Made by a program: the position numbers and the translations under genes. This document shows positions 40,724-50,210 of a stretch of DNA of 64,000 nucleotides, piece by piece. Position 1 is the first letter of the stretch, and each line of letters opens with the position of its first letter. The notes under the pieces were generated by a model. The model saw nothing but the letters and a program-made list of their open reading frames with translations, made no database searches and was not told where the DNA came from. Origin of the DNA: Catellatospora coxensis (GTDB lineage Bacteria > Actinomycetota > Actinomycetes > Mycobacteriales > Micromonosporaceae); the NCBI RefSeq assembly GCF_016862635.1, contig NZ_BONI01000035.1, forward strand, positions 28,463 through 92,462. Reading direction: 5' to 3'.

Positions 40724-42277
40724 GTGTCGGTTCCGATCATCGCGGTGCTCGTGATCATGGGCGTGTCCCTGGTATGCATGCTGGCCGCGTTCCGGCCCGT
40801 CAACCCGAACCGCGTCGCCCGGTTCGCCCTGCGGCACGGCCTCGACCTGACCCCGCACCGCACCGCCTCGGTCGTGGCCTACCTCAGCCACACCCGCCAC
40901 TGGCGCACCCTCGGCGCGCTCGTCGCCGCCGTGATCGTGCTGCTGCAGGGCCTGCCCGAGCAGCGCGCGTCGCTGGAGGCCCTGCCGCTGCTGGCCGGCT
41001 GGCTGGCCGGCGCGCTGCTGGCCGAGCTGCGAATCCACCGCTCGGCAGGCCCGCTGCCCATGGACGGCTCGACTCACGCCGAGCCCGCTCCCGCGGCGGC
41101 GAAAGCCTTCCCGGCCACCGGAACGCCGCTCGACCTGGACGTGACCACCCGGTCAGTCCAGCTCACCGTATTCGACCGGTCCGCAGTGGCCTGGTACGTC
41201 CCAGGCTGGTTCGCGCGAGTGCCACTCGTCCTGGCCGGGCTGGCCGTACTGACCACGGCGACGGCGGTCACGCTCTCGAAGGCGTGGACTGCCGACGGTG
41301 ACGGTGCGCCGCCTGCGGGCATCACGACCCGCTTCGGCGAGGACCTCGGTCCGGTGGTCTGGTGGGGTGCCGCCGTGGTCGCGCTCGGGCTGGTGGTCGC
41401 GATGGCCAACCGGCAGATCGCCCGCCGCCGGGCGCGGGCGGGCGACGCGACGAGCATCGACCGGGCGGTACGCGCCCACGCGATCACCGCGTTGACCTCG
41501 GTCGGCGTGCTGCTGGGCGGGCTCTGCCTGGTCAAGCAGTTCGGCGTGCTCGCCGAGGGCCTGGCCGGGCAGACGCTGGTGTGGGCGAACCGCGCCGGAA
41601 CCGGCTGCGCCCTCGGCGTGCTGTACCTGGCGATCGTGCTCTGGCGGGAGTCGGGTCCCGCAGGGCGGCCGCGGTTCACGCCCGCCCTGGCCGCCGTCCT
41701 GGTGACGGCCACCGTGGCGGCGATCGGCTTCGGCGTGTGGCGGGACCGGCCGCCGTACGGCCCGGACCAGGTTCGTCCGGTCGCCACGATCCGGCTGACC
41801 GACGATGAGCACCTCGACGCCGACGCCGCGGCCATCGGTGTGCCCAGTCCCGGGCCCATGTTCGGCGGCGAGGACGCGCGGACCTTCGTCGGGCGGCTGG
41901 ACGTGACCGTGCCCGCCGACCCGACGACCGCCGGGAGTTACGCGCTCCTCGTGATCGACAAGCGGCTCAACCGCGTCGCGACGCAGGTCTATACCGAGCG
42001 CGATGGCATGTGGGGCGGCGGCTGGGGCGGCTTCGACGACGCCTGGCGGCGCTACCCGTGGCTGTCCGCGCTGGCCCCGCTCCAGCAAGGGGACCAGCTC
42101 AGCTACTCGAACGCGACCACGGCCTACCTCGACCCGGCCGAACGATCGCTGCCGTTCGCCGGCCGCTTTCAGGACGCGGCCGGACTGAGACCGAGTGACC
42201 TGCTGGTCGCGCTGGTCTTCTACGGCCCGCAGCGGCAGATCTACTGGTCGGTCCAGGTGCCGGTGACGGCGTCCTGA
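40724..42277 (+). CDS. Multi-pass membrane protein of unknown function
   Basis: 517 aa from GTG 40724, with GGAAGG seven bases upstream. Hydrophobic helices occur near residues 3-20, 55-95, 165-185, 210-230, 258-280, 290-310 and 325-345. They are followed by a 155-residue soluble C-terminal domain that starts with an ATIRL segment and contains a Gly/Trp-rich stretch (MWGGGWGGFDDAWRRYPW). No family recognised. It is 82 bp after the helicase on the same strand and has its own ribosome site, so membership in that operon is possible but not clear. Confidence 0.6.
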   Translation: MSVPIIAVLVIMGVSLVCMLAAFRPVNPNRVARFALRHGLDLTPHRTASVVAYLSHTRHWRTLGALVAAVIVLLQGLPEQRASLEALPLLAGWLAGALLAELRIHRSAGPLPMDGSTHAEPAPAAAKAFPATGTPLDLDVTTRSVQLTVFDRSAVAWYVPGWFARVPLVLAGLAVLTTATAVTLSKAWTADGDGAPPAGITTRFGEDLGPVVWWGAAVVALGLVVAMANRQIARRRARAGDATSIDRAVRAHAITALTSVGVLLGGLCLVKQFGVLAEGLAGQTLVWANRAGTGCALGVLYLAIVLWRESGPAGRPRFTPALAAVLVTATVAAIGFGVWRDRPPYGPDQVRPVATIRLTDDEHLDADAAAIGVPSPGPMFGGEDARTFVGRLDVTVPADPTTAGSYALLVIDKRLNRVATQVYTERDGMWGGGWGGFDDAWRRYPWLSALAPLQQGDQLSYSNATTAYLDPAERSLPFAGRFQDAAGLRPSDLLVALVFYGPQRQIYWSVQVPVTAS

Positions 42278-42281
42278 CCGC

Positions 42282-43385
42282 TCAGGACAGCCGCTGGACC
42301 GCGGCGCGGACGCGCTCGTCGGTGGCGGTCAGCGCCACCCGCACGTGCTTCGCGCCATGGGGTCCGTAGATCGCCCCCGGAGCCACCAGCACACCGAGCT
42401 CGGCCAGCGCGTCCACGGTAGTCCAGCAGTCCTCGCCGCGGGTCGCCCACAGGTAGAGCCCGGCCTCGGAGTGCTCGATGGCGAACCCCGCCCCGAGCAG
42501 GGCATCCCGCAGCAGCTCGCGGCGGGCGGCGTAGCGGGCCCGCTGCTCGTCCACGTGGGACTCGTCGGCCAGCGCGGCGATCATCGCGGCCTGCACCGGC
42601 GCGGGCATGATCATGCCGGCATGCTTGCGCACCGCCAGCAGCTCCCCCACCAGCGCCGCGTCACCGGCCACGAACCCGGCGCGGTATCCGGCCAGGTTGG
42701 ACCGCTTGGACAGCGAGTGCACCGCCAGCACCCCGGTGTAGTCCCCGTCGCACAGCGACAGCACCGAGACCGGCTGCGCCGTCCACGGCAGAGTGAGATA
42801 GCACTCATCGCTCACCAGCACCGCGCCGGTCTCGCGGGCGTACGCGATCCAGCCGCGCAGCTCCGCCTCGGACGCCACCCGTCCGTGCGGGTTGCCAGGC
42901 GAGTTGATCCAGATCAGGGCCGGCCGCTCGCCCTGGGGCGGCACGTCGGACCGCAACACCCGCGCCCCGGCCAGCCGCACGCCGACCTCGTACGTCGGGT
43001 AGCACACTTCGGGGATGACGACGGTGTCACCGGCGCCGACGCCCAGCAGCGTGGGCAGCCAGGCCACCAGCTCCTTGGAGCCGATGGTGGGCAGCACGCC
43101 GAACCCTGGAGCGGCCCCGCAGAACCGAGCGGTCCAGGCGGTGATCTCCTGCCTGAGTTCGACGGTCCCGGCGGTCAGCGGGTAGCCGGGCGCGTCGGAC
43201 GCCTCGGCCAGCGCCTTGCGGACGACCGCGGGCACCGGGTCGACCGGCGTGCCGATCGACAGGTCCACGATGCCGTCAGGATGCGCCGCGGCGCGGCGCT
43301 TCGACGGCTCCAGCAGGTCCCAGGGGAAGTCCGGCAGGCCGGCGGAGACTCTCCGCCGGCCTGGCCCGGAAACCGGCGTGCTCAG
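42282..43385 (-). CDS. dapC: Succinyldiaminopimelate aminotransferase
   Basis: About 367 aa. A class I/II PLP aminotransferase: INSPGNPHGRV, VSDECYLTLPW and the PLP-Lys site HSLSKRSNLAGYRAGF are clear. It begins LPDFPWDLLEPSKRRAAAHPDGIVDLS, the usual actinobacterial DapC start. No ATG, GTG or TTG lies near that point. The best start is a CTG at 43385 that overlaps the fdxC stop (CTGA) and has AAGGAAGG six bases upstream. fdxC-dapC adjacency matches Rv1177-Rv1178. It makes N-succinyl-diaminopimelate from the DapD product. Confidence 0.85.
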   Translation of the reverse strand: MSTPVSGPGRRRVSAGLPDFPWDLLEPSKRRAAAHPDGIVDLSIGTPVDPVPAVVRKALAEASDAPGYPLTAGTVELRQEITAWTARFCGAAPGFGVLPTIGSKELVAWLPTLLGVGAGDTVVIPEVCYPTYEVGVRLAGARVLRSDVPPQGERPALIWINSPGNPHGRVASEAELRGWIAYARETGAVLVSDECYLTLPWTAQPVSVLSLCDGDYTGVLAVHSLSKRSNLAGYRAGFVAGDAALVGELLAVRKHAGMIMPAPVQAAMIAALADESHVDEQRARYAARRELLRDALLGAGFAIEHSEAGLYLWATRGEDCWTTVDALAELGVLVAPGAIYGPHGAKHVRVALTATDERVRAAVQRLS

Positions 43386-43708
43386 TGGTCGCCTTCCTTG
43401 GCGGGCTGGGCCGCGACGAACGGCGCGTCCGCGCTGATCTTTCCGATCTTCGAGGCGCCACCGGGCGAGCCGAGCTCGTTGAAGAACTCGTAGTTCGCGG
43501 TGGTGTAGTCGCGCCACTGCTCCGGCACGTCGTCCTCGTAGAAGATCGCCTCCACCGGGCAGACCGGCTCACACGCACCGCAGTCGACGCACTCGTCCGG
43601 GTGGATGTAGAGCATGCGGTTGCCCTCGTAGATGCAGTCGACAGGGCACTCCTCGATGCAGGCCTTGTCGAGCACATCGACGCACGGCTCGGCGATGATG
43701 TAGGTCAC
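43382..43708 (-). CDS. fdxC: Ferredoxin with 3Fe-4S/4Fe-4S-type clusters
   Basis: 108 aa from GTG 43708; an ATG five codons earlier overlaps the GGAGGG ribosome site and is unlikely. The N-terminal half shows CVDVLDKACIEECPVDC and the next block CVDCGACEPVCP, the seven-iron ferredoxin pattern of actinobacteria. The C-terminal 50 residues (VPEQWRDYTTANYEFF...) are the usual extension. It carries electrons, e.g. to cytochromes P450 or other oxidoreductases. It precedes dapC in the same transcript, as in M. tuberculosis. Confidence 0.93.
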   Translation of the reverse strand: MTYIIAEPCVDVLDKACIEECPVDCIYEGNRMLYIHPDECVDCGACEPVCPVEAIFYEDDVPEQWRDYTTANYEFFNELGSPGGASKIGKISADAPFVAAQPAKEGDH

Positions 43709-43814
43709 GGGTCGTCCCTCCACGCACTCTCATACGGAACATGACAGTGCACGTTCCGCCGCTCCACGCGGCCAAGTCAAAGCCTAGTATCCGGGTGAGG
43801 GAGGTAGGTAGTCA

Positions 43815-44765
43815 GTGTTGGCTAAGAGTGATCTCGGGTCCCGCGTGGTGGTACGCAGATTCATCGGATTCCGGGAGGATCGCCCGCAGTTCACCGATGT
43901 ACTGGGTGATCTCACCGAGGTCGCGGACACGTCGTTGACCGTCGCCACGTCCCACGGAGTGGTCGTCGTGCCGCTGGCCGAGGTGCACCGGGCGAAGGTC
44001 GTGCCGGCCCGGCGCGGCCCGACCGCCCGCGAGATCGCGGCTCTGGAACTGGCCGCCACCGAGGCCTGGCCGCCGCCGGTGGTCGAGGAACTGGGCGCCT
44101 GGCGGCTGCGGGCGGCCGGCGGCTACACCGGCCGGGCCAACTCCGCGCTGCCCGTCGGCGACCCCGGCCTGCCGCTGCCCGAGGCGATCGACGCCGTCGT
44201 CGCCTTCTACCGCCGCCAGGGCCTTCCCCCGCAGGTCGACGTGCCGCTGCCGCTGGCCGCGAGCGTCGAGCGGGAACTGCTCAAGGCCGGCTGGCACGCC
44301 GAGTGCACGGTCGAGGTGCAGGTCTGCCCGCTCGACGAGCTGATCGCGGTGACGCCGCCCGGCGACGGGTTCGAGCTGAGCCGGACCATGTCGCCCGGCT
44401 ACCTGGCGATGGTGGCCGACGGCTGGGGGCCGCTGCCCGACGCCGCGCTGCACGTGCTGACCGCGGTGCCCGAGCTGGTCTTCGCCCAGCGGTACGACGA
44501 CGACGGCACCCTGCTGGCCCGTGCCCGCGGCAGCATCACCGGCGACGGCCGCTGGCTGGGCGTCTTCGGCGTCGAGACCGCCCCTGCAGCCCGCCGGCGC
44601 GGCCTGGCCCAGGAGTCGATGGGCGCACTGGCCCGCTGGGCCGCGCAGCGCGGGGCGACCGACGCGTTCCTGCAGGTCGAGTCGCGCAACACCGCCGCCC
44701 TGGCCGTGTACGCCAAGCTCGGCTTCACCCGCCACCACCACTACACCCGCTACCAGCTGCGCTGA
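43815..44765 (+). CDS. GNAT N-acetyltransferase
   Basis: 316 aa from GTG 43815 (TTG 43818 possible), with GGAGGT about ten bases upstream. Residues 1-65 form a small beta-barrel-like domain (GSRVVVRRFIGF...GVVVVPLAEV). A GNAT domain follows, ending with FGVETAPAARRRGLAQESMGAL, the acetyl-CoA pyrophosphate loop (Arg-Arg-x-Gly-x-Ala), and QVESRNTAALAVYAKLGF. It is divergent from fdxC-dapC with about 100 bp between. The substrate is unknown. A TAGTAT box at 43785-43790 could be its -10. Confidence 0.85.
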   Translation: MLAKSDLGSRVVVRRFIGFREDRPQFTDVLGDLTEVADTSLTVATSHGVVVVPLAEVHRAKVVPARRGPTAREIAALELAATEAWPPPVVEELGAWRLRAAGGYTGRANSALPVGDPGLPLPEAIDAVVAFYRRQGLPPQVDVPLPLAASVERELLKAGWHAECTVEVQVCPLDELIAVTPPGDGFELSRTMSPGYLAMVADGWGPLPDAALHVLTAVPELVFAQRYDDDGTLLARARGSITGDGRWLGVFGVETAPAARRRGLAQESMGALARWAAQRGATDAFLQVESRNTAALAVYAKLGFTRHHHYTRYQLR

Positions 44766-44771
44766 CCGAAG

Positions 44772-44815
44772 CAAGGGCACCTTCCCATCGCCATGCGTAG
44801 AGGAAGGTGCCCTTG
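44772..44815. repeat. AAGGGC-family hairpin, copy 2
   Basis: Perfect 14-bp arms CAAGGGCACCTTCC (44772-44785) and its complement (44802-44815), 16-base loop, six bases after the GNAT stop; it probably terminates that gene. Confidence 0.85.
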
Positions 44816-44903
44816 TTAACGCGAACCCCGACGCGACCTGGGGAAGCAGCCCCGCGAGGCCGCCGGCTCAGAAAACCGCAGCTCAGCCACACCGAGGCGT
44901 TAA

Positions 44904-44947
44904 GAAGGGCACCTTCTATAACGCGGAGCGTTAAGAAGGTGCCCTTC
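44904..44947. repeat. AAGGGC-family hairpin, copy 3
   Basis: GAAGGGCACCTTC (44904-44916) pairs with 44935-44947. The stem continues through TAACGC/GCGTTA to a GGA loop with one bulged base, giving about 20 pairs. It ends 7 bp before the minus-strand DUF-type membrane gene and may terminate it. Confidence 0.85.
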
Positions 44948-44954
44948 CTTTGAA

Positions 44955-45404
44955 CTAGACGCGGCGGGGGTGGGCCTTGGCGCGGTCGGCGTAGGCCTTG
45001 AGCTGCTTGGCGCGGTAGTCGGCGGCGAACGCCATCAGGGCCGCCATGCCCAGGCCGGTGCCGACGGCGAAGACCGCGCCGTAGAACCAGACCTGCTGGA
45101 AGAACGCGCCCGCGCCGTGCACGAAGGGGCTCTCACCCGCGGCCAGGGGGCCGAGGAAGATGCTCAGCAGGCAGCCGGCCAGGGCCGCGAAGCCCAGGTC
45201 GGCGGCCACCCGCGACCACGGCCGGGTACGACCCCAGTACAGCGCCATCGCGAAGAACACGAGCCCGACCACGCCCAGTGCGATGAACCCCGCCGTGGCC
45301 TCGGTGTCCGGATCGTCGATGCCCTTGGCCACCCAGCGGGCGATCACGTTGATCACGAACAGCACGCCGGCGATCACGCCTACCGGCAGCCACCGCTCCT
45401 TCAT
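44955..45404 (-). CDS. Four-helix membrane protein
   Basis: 149 aa from ATG 45404. Four hydrophobic helices (about residues 6-24, 40-60, 68-88, 103-125) and a basic tail rich in Lys/Arg (YRAKQLKAYADRAKAHPRRV), which should be cytoplasmic. No family recognised. Its start is 10 bp after the VanW-family gene on the same strand, so the two form an operon and the protein may assist that wall-associated factor. Confidence 0.75.
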   Translation of the reverse strand: MKERWLPVGVIAGVLFVINVIARWVAKGIDDPDTEATAGFIALGVVGLVFFAMALYWGRTRPWSRVAADLGFAALAGCLLSIFLGPLAAGESPFVHGAGAFFQQVWFYGAVFAVGTGLGMAALMAFAADYRAKQLKAYADRAKAHPRRV

Positions 45405-45414
45405 CGAAGCCTCC

Positions 45415-47127
45415 TCAGGGCTTGGCAGTCAGCGGCGGCTTCTTCGCCTCGCACACGAACTGTGGCTCAGCGTCATACCGCCAGGTGAACTTCTCCCGCT
45501 TGATCTCTTTACCGTCCTTGCGGAAGATACGCCAGGCATCCTGAGTGAAACCTTCGCTACCCCCAGTAGCGATGCAGGTCGGGCCGTCCTCCAGCACCAC
45601 CTTTTCCGGCTGCGCGATGTCGCGCTTCGGGTCGTACTGCGTGGTGATGCTGTCGTAGACCTTGGTCGACCACATGCTGACCGTCACCGAGTCGTCGGTG
45701 TGCGAGGTGTCGATGAGCACGCCGTACGGCGTGGTGTTGGTGAACCTGAGGTCCAGCGTCGGGTACATGATGGTCGACTCGATGACCGCCGGGTACCGCG
45801 TGAAGTAGTACGAGTGCGGCTTGTGCTCGACGTCCTTCATGCCCGCGTAGTACGAAGCGTTGAAGATCGTCGTGGTGAACTGCGACGCGCCGCCGCCGAC
45901 CCCGGGGACCAGCTTGCCGTCCATGATCACGGGCGCGTCGTGGTAGCCCTCGGCGTAGCCGCGGGGACCGGTGTGCCCGTTCAGTGAGAAGGTCTCCCCC
46001 GGCCGCACGATCGCGCCGTCGACCTCCTTCGCGATCTGCACGATGTTCTTGCTGCGCGGGCTGCTCAGGCCGCCGGTGAAGTACGTGGTGAAGCTGGAGA
46101 CCTGCTCCTTGATGCCCAGCTCGGCCAGGTCGCCGGTGGTCGTCGCGGGCTTGACCTCCGTGAAGCCGGCCGGCACGGTGCGGTCGGTGGCGCGCTTGAG
46201 CACCGGCATCAGGTCCGTGGCGAGCTTCGCGGTGTCGACCAGCGTGCCGCCGCTGGCCGCCACGACCTGCGGCGCGCCGCCGGAGCCGTCGATGGTCGCG
46301 TTCTTGGGCTGCACCTCGACCTTGGCCAGGTCCTTGCCCAGCGCCTTGCGCAGCCGCTTCTCGTCGACCTTGCTGTAGAGCCTGCCGTCGGCGTCAGCGC
46401 CGATCACGAGGCTCGCCGCGATCGCCTTCGGCGACATGGTGACCGTGCCCTTGGCCGTGGTGACCGCGACCGGCGCGGACACGGCCGGCTGGGCCACCTC
46501 GGCGATCATCCGGTCGACGTCGGCGTTCGAGCTGGCCGGGTCCTTCTCACCCAGCGGCACCTCGACCTCGGCGTGCCGCAGCCAGCCGTCGCGGACCGCG
46601 TCCGCCGCGTCGGCGGAGTCGAGGCCGCGACCCGCCTTCGGGTACACCGGCTTCGGCGTGGTGCCGTCGAAGCTCACCCCCGGCAGGGTCATCGCCGTGC
46701 CGGACTTCTGCGCCGCCGGGGCCAGCGCCGACGCCAGCCGCGCCTCGTCGACGGTGACCACGGGGGCCACCTCGTCGCCGCCGAACAGGGTGGTGAAGGG
46801 GTTGTGCCCGCGCCGGACGGCCGCCGCGACGGTCGCGTCCACGTCGACCGCGAGGCCGACATCCTGCGGCTGCACGGTCGCGGCCTGCTCCCCGACGCGT
46901 ACGGTCAGCGGCGCGGCCAGCTGGTCGGCCTTGCCGGCGAGCCCGGCGCGCAGCGCGTCGGCCGCCTCGGCCGTGGTCCCGCCGATGTCGATGCCGAGCA
47001 CCTTCGCGCCGCGGGGCACGTCGGCGCTGAAGGCGTGGCCGGCGAACGCGCCGGACACGGTGAGCGCGAGCACGGAGGCCAGACCTGCGATCAGCCAGCG
47101 TCGGTGAGGAACGGGGGCGACGGACAA
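45415..47127 (-). CDS. VanW-family protein with peptidoglycan-binding-4-like domains
   Basis: 570 aa from TTG 47127, with GAGG seven bases upstream. A signal/anchor helix (WLIAGLASVLALTVSGAFA) is followed by two similar domains (about 50-180 and 190-330) of the putative peptidoglycan-binding type found before YkuD or VanW domains. The VanW domain (about 340-490) has the hallmark SLNGHTGPRGYAEGYHDAP and GGGASQFTTTIFNASYYAG. Its role is at the cell wall; VanW activity is not defined biochemically. Divergent from the DUF2254 gene. Confidence 0.87.
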   Translation of the reverse strand: MSVAPVPHRRWLIAGLASVLALTVSGAFAGHAFSADVPRGAKVLGIDIGGTTAEAADALRAGLAGKADQLAAPLTVRVGEQAATVQPQDVGLAVDVDATVAAAVRRGHNPFTTLFGGDEVAPVVTVDEARLASALAPAAQKSGTAMTLPGVSFDGTTPKPVYPKAGRGLDSADAADAVRDGWLRHAEVEVPLGEKDPASSNADVDRMIAEVAQPAVSAPVAVTTAKGTVTMSPKAIAASLVIGADADGRLYSKVDEKRLRKALGKDLAKVEVQPKNATIDGSGGAPQVVAASGGTLVDTAKLATDLMPVLKRATDRTVPAGFTEVKPATTTGDLAELGIKEQVSSFTTYFTGGLSSPRSKNIVQIAKEVDGAIVRPGETFSLNGHTGPRGYAEGYHDAPVIMDGKLVPGVGGGASQFTTTIFNASYYAGMKDVEHKPHSYYFTRYPAVIESTIMYPTLDLRFTNTTPYGVLIDTSHTDDSVTVSMWSTKVYDSITTQYDPKRDIAQPEKVVLEDGPTCIATGGSEGFTQDAWRIFRKDGKEIKREKFTWRYDAEPQFVCEAKKPPLTAKP

Positions 47128-47218
47128 GACGGCACCTCATCATCATTGGTGGGAGACGTTGACCGGCAAGGCTAGCGCAATACACGAAAGTCGCCCACAT
47201 TCGAGAAAATGGTGGCTA

Positions 47219-48628
47219 ATGGCCGGTTTTATCCGAGATGGTGACAGTGGGACGGCCGCCTACTACGAGCACGAGGTGGCCCCGCACGTACGCCGCCTGC
47301 GCTCCCGGGCGCTGCGCGACCGCCTGGCAGAGAGCCTGCTGTTCCTGCCGATCATGATGCTGGCCGGGGCCATGCTGCTCGCGCTGCTGCTCGCGGAGAT
47401 CGACGAGCGCTACATGGTCGACCCCAGCGAAGTGATCACTTTCACCCCGGACGTCGCGGTCACCCTGCTCGGCATCATCGCCGGTGCCACGATCACGACG
47501 GCCGGCGTGGTCTTCTCCCTGCTCGTGGTCTCGCTACAACTGGCCAGCGGCCAGTTCTCCCCGCGCGTGCTGCGGGGCTTCTGGCGCGACAGGCACGGCC
47601 AGGTGCTCGTCGGCCTGCTGCTCAGCACGTTCGCCTTCTGCGTGCTGGCCCTCGCCCGCATCGACACCGCCGCCGAGCACGCGCCCCCGCTCACCGTCGG
47701 CTGCGCGCTGCTGCTCACCCTGCTCTCGGTCATCGCGATCGTCGTCTACCTGGACCGGATCAGCCGCAACCAGTACGTCGGCCGGATCGTGCAGCGCGTC
47801 GCCCGGGAGACCCAGAGCCTGATCAGCGAGCTTCCGTACGGGCCGCGCATCGGCGTCAAGGCCGGCGAGCCGGTCGACCCGCCCGACGTCGCCACCCTCG
47901 GCCAGCCGCTCGTCGTCACCGCCGTCACCGACGGCTGGGTGCAGCAGATCAGCCGCCGCGCCGTGATCGGGGCCGTGCCGCCGGACACGGTCGTACGCCT
48001 GGAGACCCGCGTCGGCGCGTTCCTGACCGCGGGCACGCCCATGGTCACCATGTGGCCGCCACCGGCCGACCCGGCCACGTCGGCCCACCTGATCGCCGAA
48101 GCGGTCATCATCGGCGTCGCCCGCACCATGCAGCAGGACATCGACTTCGGCCTGCGCCAGCTCTCCGACGTCGCCCTGCGCGCGCTGTCCCAGGCCGTCA
48201 ACGACCCGACCACCGCGGTCGAGGTGATCCTGCGCATCGGCTCGGTCATGCGCCCGCTGCTGCTGGCCGAATGCCCCGCCCAGGCGGTACGCGACCACGA
48301 CGGCCGCGTCCTGCTCACCCCGTGCGACCTCGACCACACCGAGTACGTCGCGCACGCCTTCAACCAGCTGAGGCACTACGCCGCGCCGCACCCCAGCGTC
48401 GTCGTCCCGCTGCTGCGCACCATGGCCATGCTGCGGGACTGCTGCCTGTCCGGCTACCGCGGCGAGATGACCCCCGATCGGGTACGCACCATCGCCGCGC
48501 TCGACCGCCAGATCGAGCTGACGCTCGCGGGCGTACGCGCCACCGGGATGCTCCCCGCGGACCTCGCCATGGTGGAAGCCGTCGCAGCTGGCGCGACCGG
48601 CACCCCAGCCACCCGCCGGCCGGTCTGA
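47219..48628 (+). CDS. DUF2254 membrane protein
   Basis: 469 aa from ATG 47219; a TTG at 47159 would add 20 residues, and neither has a good ribosome site. Four membrane helices (about residues 35-60, 85-110, 130-150, 155-175) precede a large cytoplasmic domain with VAVTAVTDGWVQQI and DIDFGLRQLSDVALRALSQAVNDPTTA, the DUF2254 signature. Function unknown. Divergent from the VanW gene with about 90 bp between. Confidence 0.85.
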   Translation: MAGFIRDGDSGTAAYYEHEVAPHVRRLRSRALRDRLAESLLFLPIMMLAGAMLLALLLAEIDERYMVDPSEVITFTPDVAVTLLGIIAGATITTAGVVFSLLVVSLQLASGQFSPRVLRGFWRDRHGQVLVGLLLSTFAFCVLALARIDTAAEHAPPLTVGCALLLTLLSVIAIVVYLDRISRNQYVGRIVQRVARETQSLISELPYGPRIGVKAGEPVDPPDVATLGQPLVVTAVTDGWVQQISRRAVIGAVPPDTVVRLETRVGAFLTAGTPMVTMWPPPADPATSAHLIAEAVIIGVARTMQQDIDFGLRQLSDVALRALSQAVNDPTTAVEVILRIGSVMRPLLLAECPAQAVRDHDGRVLLTPCDLDHTEYVAHAFNQLRHYAAPHPSVVVPLLRTMAMLRDCCLSGYRGEMTPDRVRTIAALDRQIELTLAGVRATGMLPADLAMVEAVAAGATGTPATRRPV

Positions 48629-48711
48629 CCGCGCCGCCCAGTCGCCATGGCAGCGATTTCCGGGAAACCGCCGCCATTCACCCGAAGGCACCACGCTGAT
48701 CGGGCCACCGA

Positions 48712-50151
48712 TCAACGACGGCGCCGTCGAGCGGCAAGCAGCAGGCGGCTACCGGACAGGCCGAGGATGAAGATCACTACGGTGTTCCGCCCCGTCTCGA
48801 CGACATCGCGCGCGCGGCTCACCGGCTCAGGCTCGATGATCACCACGGGTCGTAGCGCCGGACCCGGAGCCGCGGGCGGCGGCGGCTCCGGCGACGGACT
48901 CGGCTCGGGCGACGGCTCTGGCAGCCCCTGCGGCTCGGGCAACGGCACTACCGGCGCCACCGGCGACGGCGACGGGCTGGGTGAGGGCGACAGACTCGGG
49001 CGCGGCGTGGGACTCGGACTCGGGGACAGGCTCGGGGATGGGCTTGGGGATGGGCTTGGGGATGGGCTTGGGGATGGGCTTGGGCTCGGTGAAGGGCTCG
49101 GACTCGGTGAAGGACTCGGGCTCGGCGAAGGGCTCGGACTCGGTGAAGGGCTCGGGCTCGGTGAAGGGCTCGGGCTTGAGGACGAGCTCAGGCTCGGCGA
49201 TGGGCTTGGTGACGGACTCAGCGAGGGACTTGGGGACGGAGACGGGCTCGGGCTTGGCGAGGGGGACGGGCTGGGTGACGGGGACGGGCTGGGGCTCGGC
49301 GAGGGCGACGGGCTCGGGGCGGCGGGCACCCAGGCCGCGTCGGTGAGGTACACCGGTTGCGAGGTGGCCAGCAGGGTCGCCTGCCCGGTCGCCAGTGCGA
49401 TGCGGTACTGCCGCAGCGGCCGGCCCAACCCGTTGCCGGTCACGTACAGCGTGTCGCCGATCAGCGCCGCGGAGCCGTACGTCCCGCCCTGCCGCAGGTC
49501 ACCCGTGAGATCGCTGCTGCTGACCTGCCCACTGACCGGATCCACCGCGACCAGCCGGGGCGACGGCCCGGACGCGTCCACGCCTACCAGCGCCTGCCGG
49601 TACGGGTCGTAGTCCCAGTCCCCGACGCGCGCCGGCCCGGACAGCCGCACAGTCCTGCTGACCTGCCCGAACGTCGCCCCACCGGGGCGCAGGTCGACGC
49701 CGATCAGCCGCCCGCCGACCGGCAGCAGCAGTTCGCCGTCGACGACCGCACCGGCGTCAGCGCTGCTCAGGGACCCGTGCACCGGCCCATGGTCGACGAC
49801 CGTCCCATCCGGACTGATCGCCACGAGATGACCGCCACCGCCGAGCGGCGCCAACCGGAACCGCACCGCGATGCCGTAGAGCGTGCGCTGCGCGGGGTCG
49901 TACCCGATGGCGTTGATCGTGTGCTGCAGCCACTTCCGGTGCAGCACGGCACCGGTGTCGGGATTCTGACTGACCAGCTCGGACGGTGCGTTGGGCACCG
50001 CCGAACGCACCTGCAGCAGTTCGCCCGGCGAGACGGCGGCGTGTCCCAGCGCGGCGCGCGGCGACAGCAGCGCGACGGCTGACGGGAGGCCGATCGCCGT
50101 GGCGAGGAACAGCCCGATGACGAGGGGTCGAAATCTGGACGTCGCACGCAT
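48712..50151 (-). CDS. Surface protein with propeller-like domain and long Ser-Pro repeat stalk
   Basis: 479 aa from ATG 50151. A signal peptide ([19 protein letters not shown]) is followed by a beta-rich domain of about 240 residues with DUF6923-like repeats ([37 protein letters not shown]). A (Ser-Pro)n stalk of roughly 120 residues comes next. The end is a membrane helix ([19 protein letters not shown]) with a poly-Arg tail, a sorting-type end that keeps the protein on the membrane with its propeller outside the wall. Stalk DNA is repetitive and likely unstable. Confidence 0.8.
   Translation of the reverse strand: MRATSRFRPLVIGLFLATAIGLPSAVALLSPRAALGHAAVSPGELLQVRSAVPNAPSELVSQNPDTGAVLHRKWLQHTINAIGYDPAQRTLYGIAVRFRLAPLGGGGHLVAISPDGTVVDHGPVHGSLSSADAGAVVDGELLLPVGGRLIGVDLRPGGATFGQVSRTVRLSGPARVGDWDYDPYRQALVGVDASGPSPRLVAVDPVSGQVSSSDLTGDLRQGGTYGSAALIGDTLYVTGNGLGRPLRQYRIALATGQATLLATSQPVYLTDAAWVPAAPSPSPSPSPSPSPSPSPSPSPSPSPSPSPSPSLSPSPSPSPSLSSSSSPSPSPSPSPSPSPSPSPSPSPSPSPSPSPSPSPSPSPSPSPSPSPSPSLSPSPSPTPRPSLSPSPSPSPSPVAPVVPLPEPQGLPEPSPEPSPSPEPPPPAAPGPALRPVVIIEPEPVSRARDVVETGRNTVVIFILGLSGSRLLLAARRRRR
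48950..49318 (-). repeat. Tandem repeat tract coding for the Ser-Pro stalk
   Basis: Hexamer-based repeats include three exact copies of a 12-mer (GGCTTGGGGATG, 49041-49076) and degenerate 18-base units (GAAGGGCTCGGACTCGGT type, 49090-49170). All repeat lengths are multiples of three, so gain or loss keeps the frame. Confidence 0.85.
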
Positions 50152-50158
50152 AGCATCT

Positions 50159-50164
50159 TGTATA
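50159..50164 (-). promoter_or_regulatory. -10 box for the Ser-Pro protein gene
   Basis: TATACA on the minus strand, seven bases before the ATG at 50151; no ribosome site between them, suggesting a leaderless message. It departs from TANNNT at the last base. Confidence 0.35.
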
Positions 50165-50210
50165 GCCCTAAACGTCTCGTTTGGGCGAATAGTGTTTTTG
50201 GAGGAAACTC

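Noticed and set aside
48950..49318. CRISPR-like regular repeats
   Set aside because: Units are contiguous, 6-18 bases long and in frame with a Ser-Pro coding stretch; no spacers.
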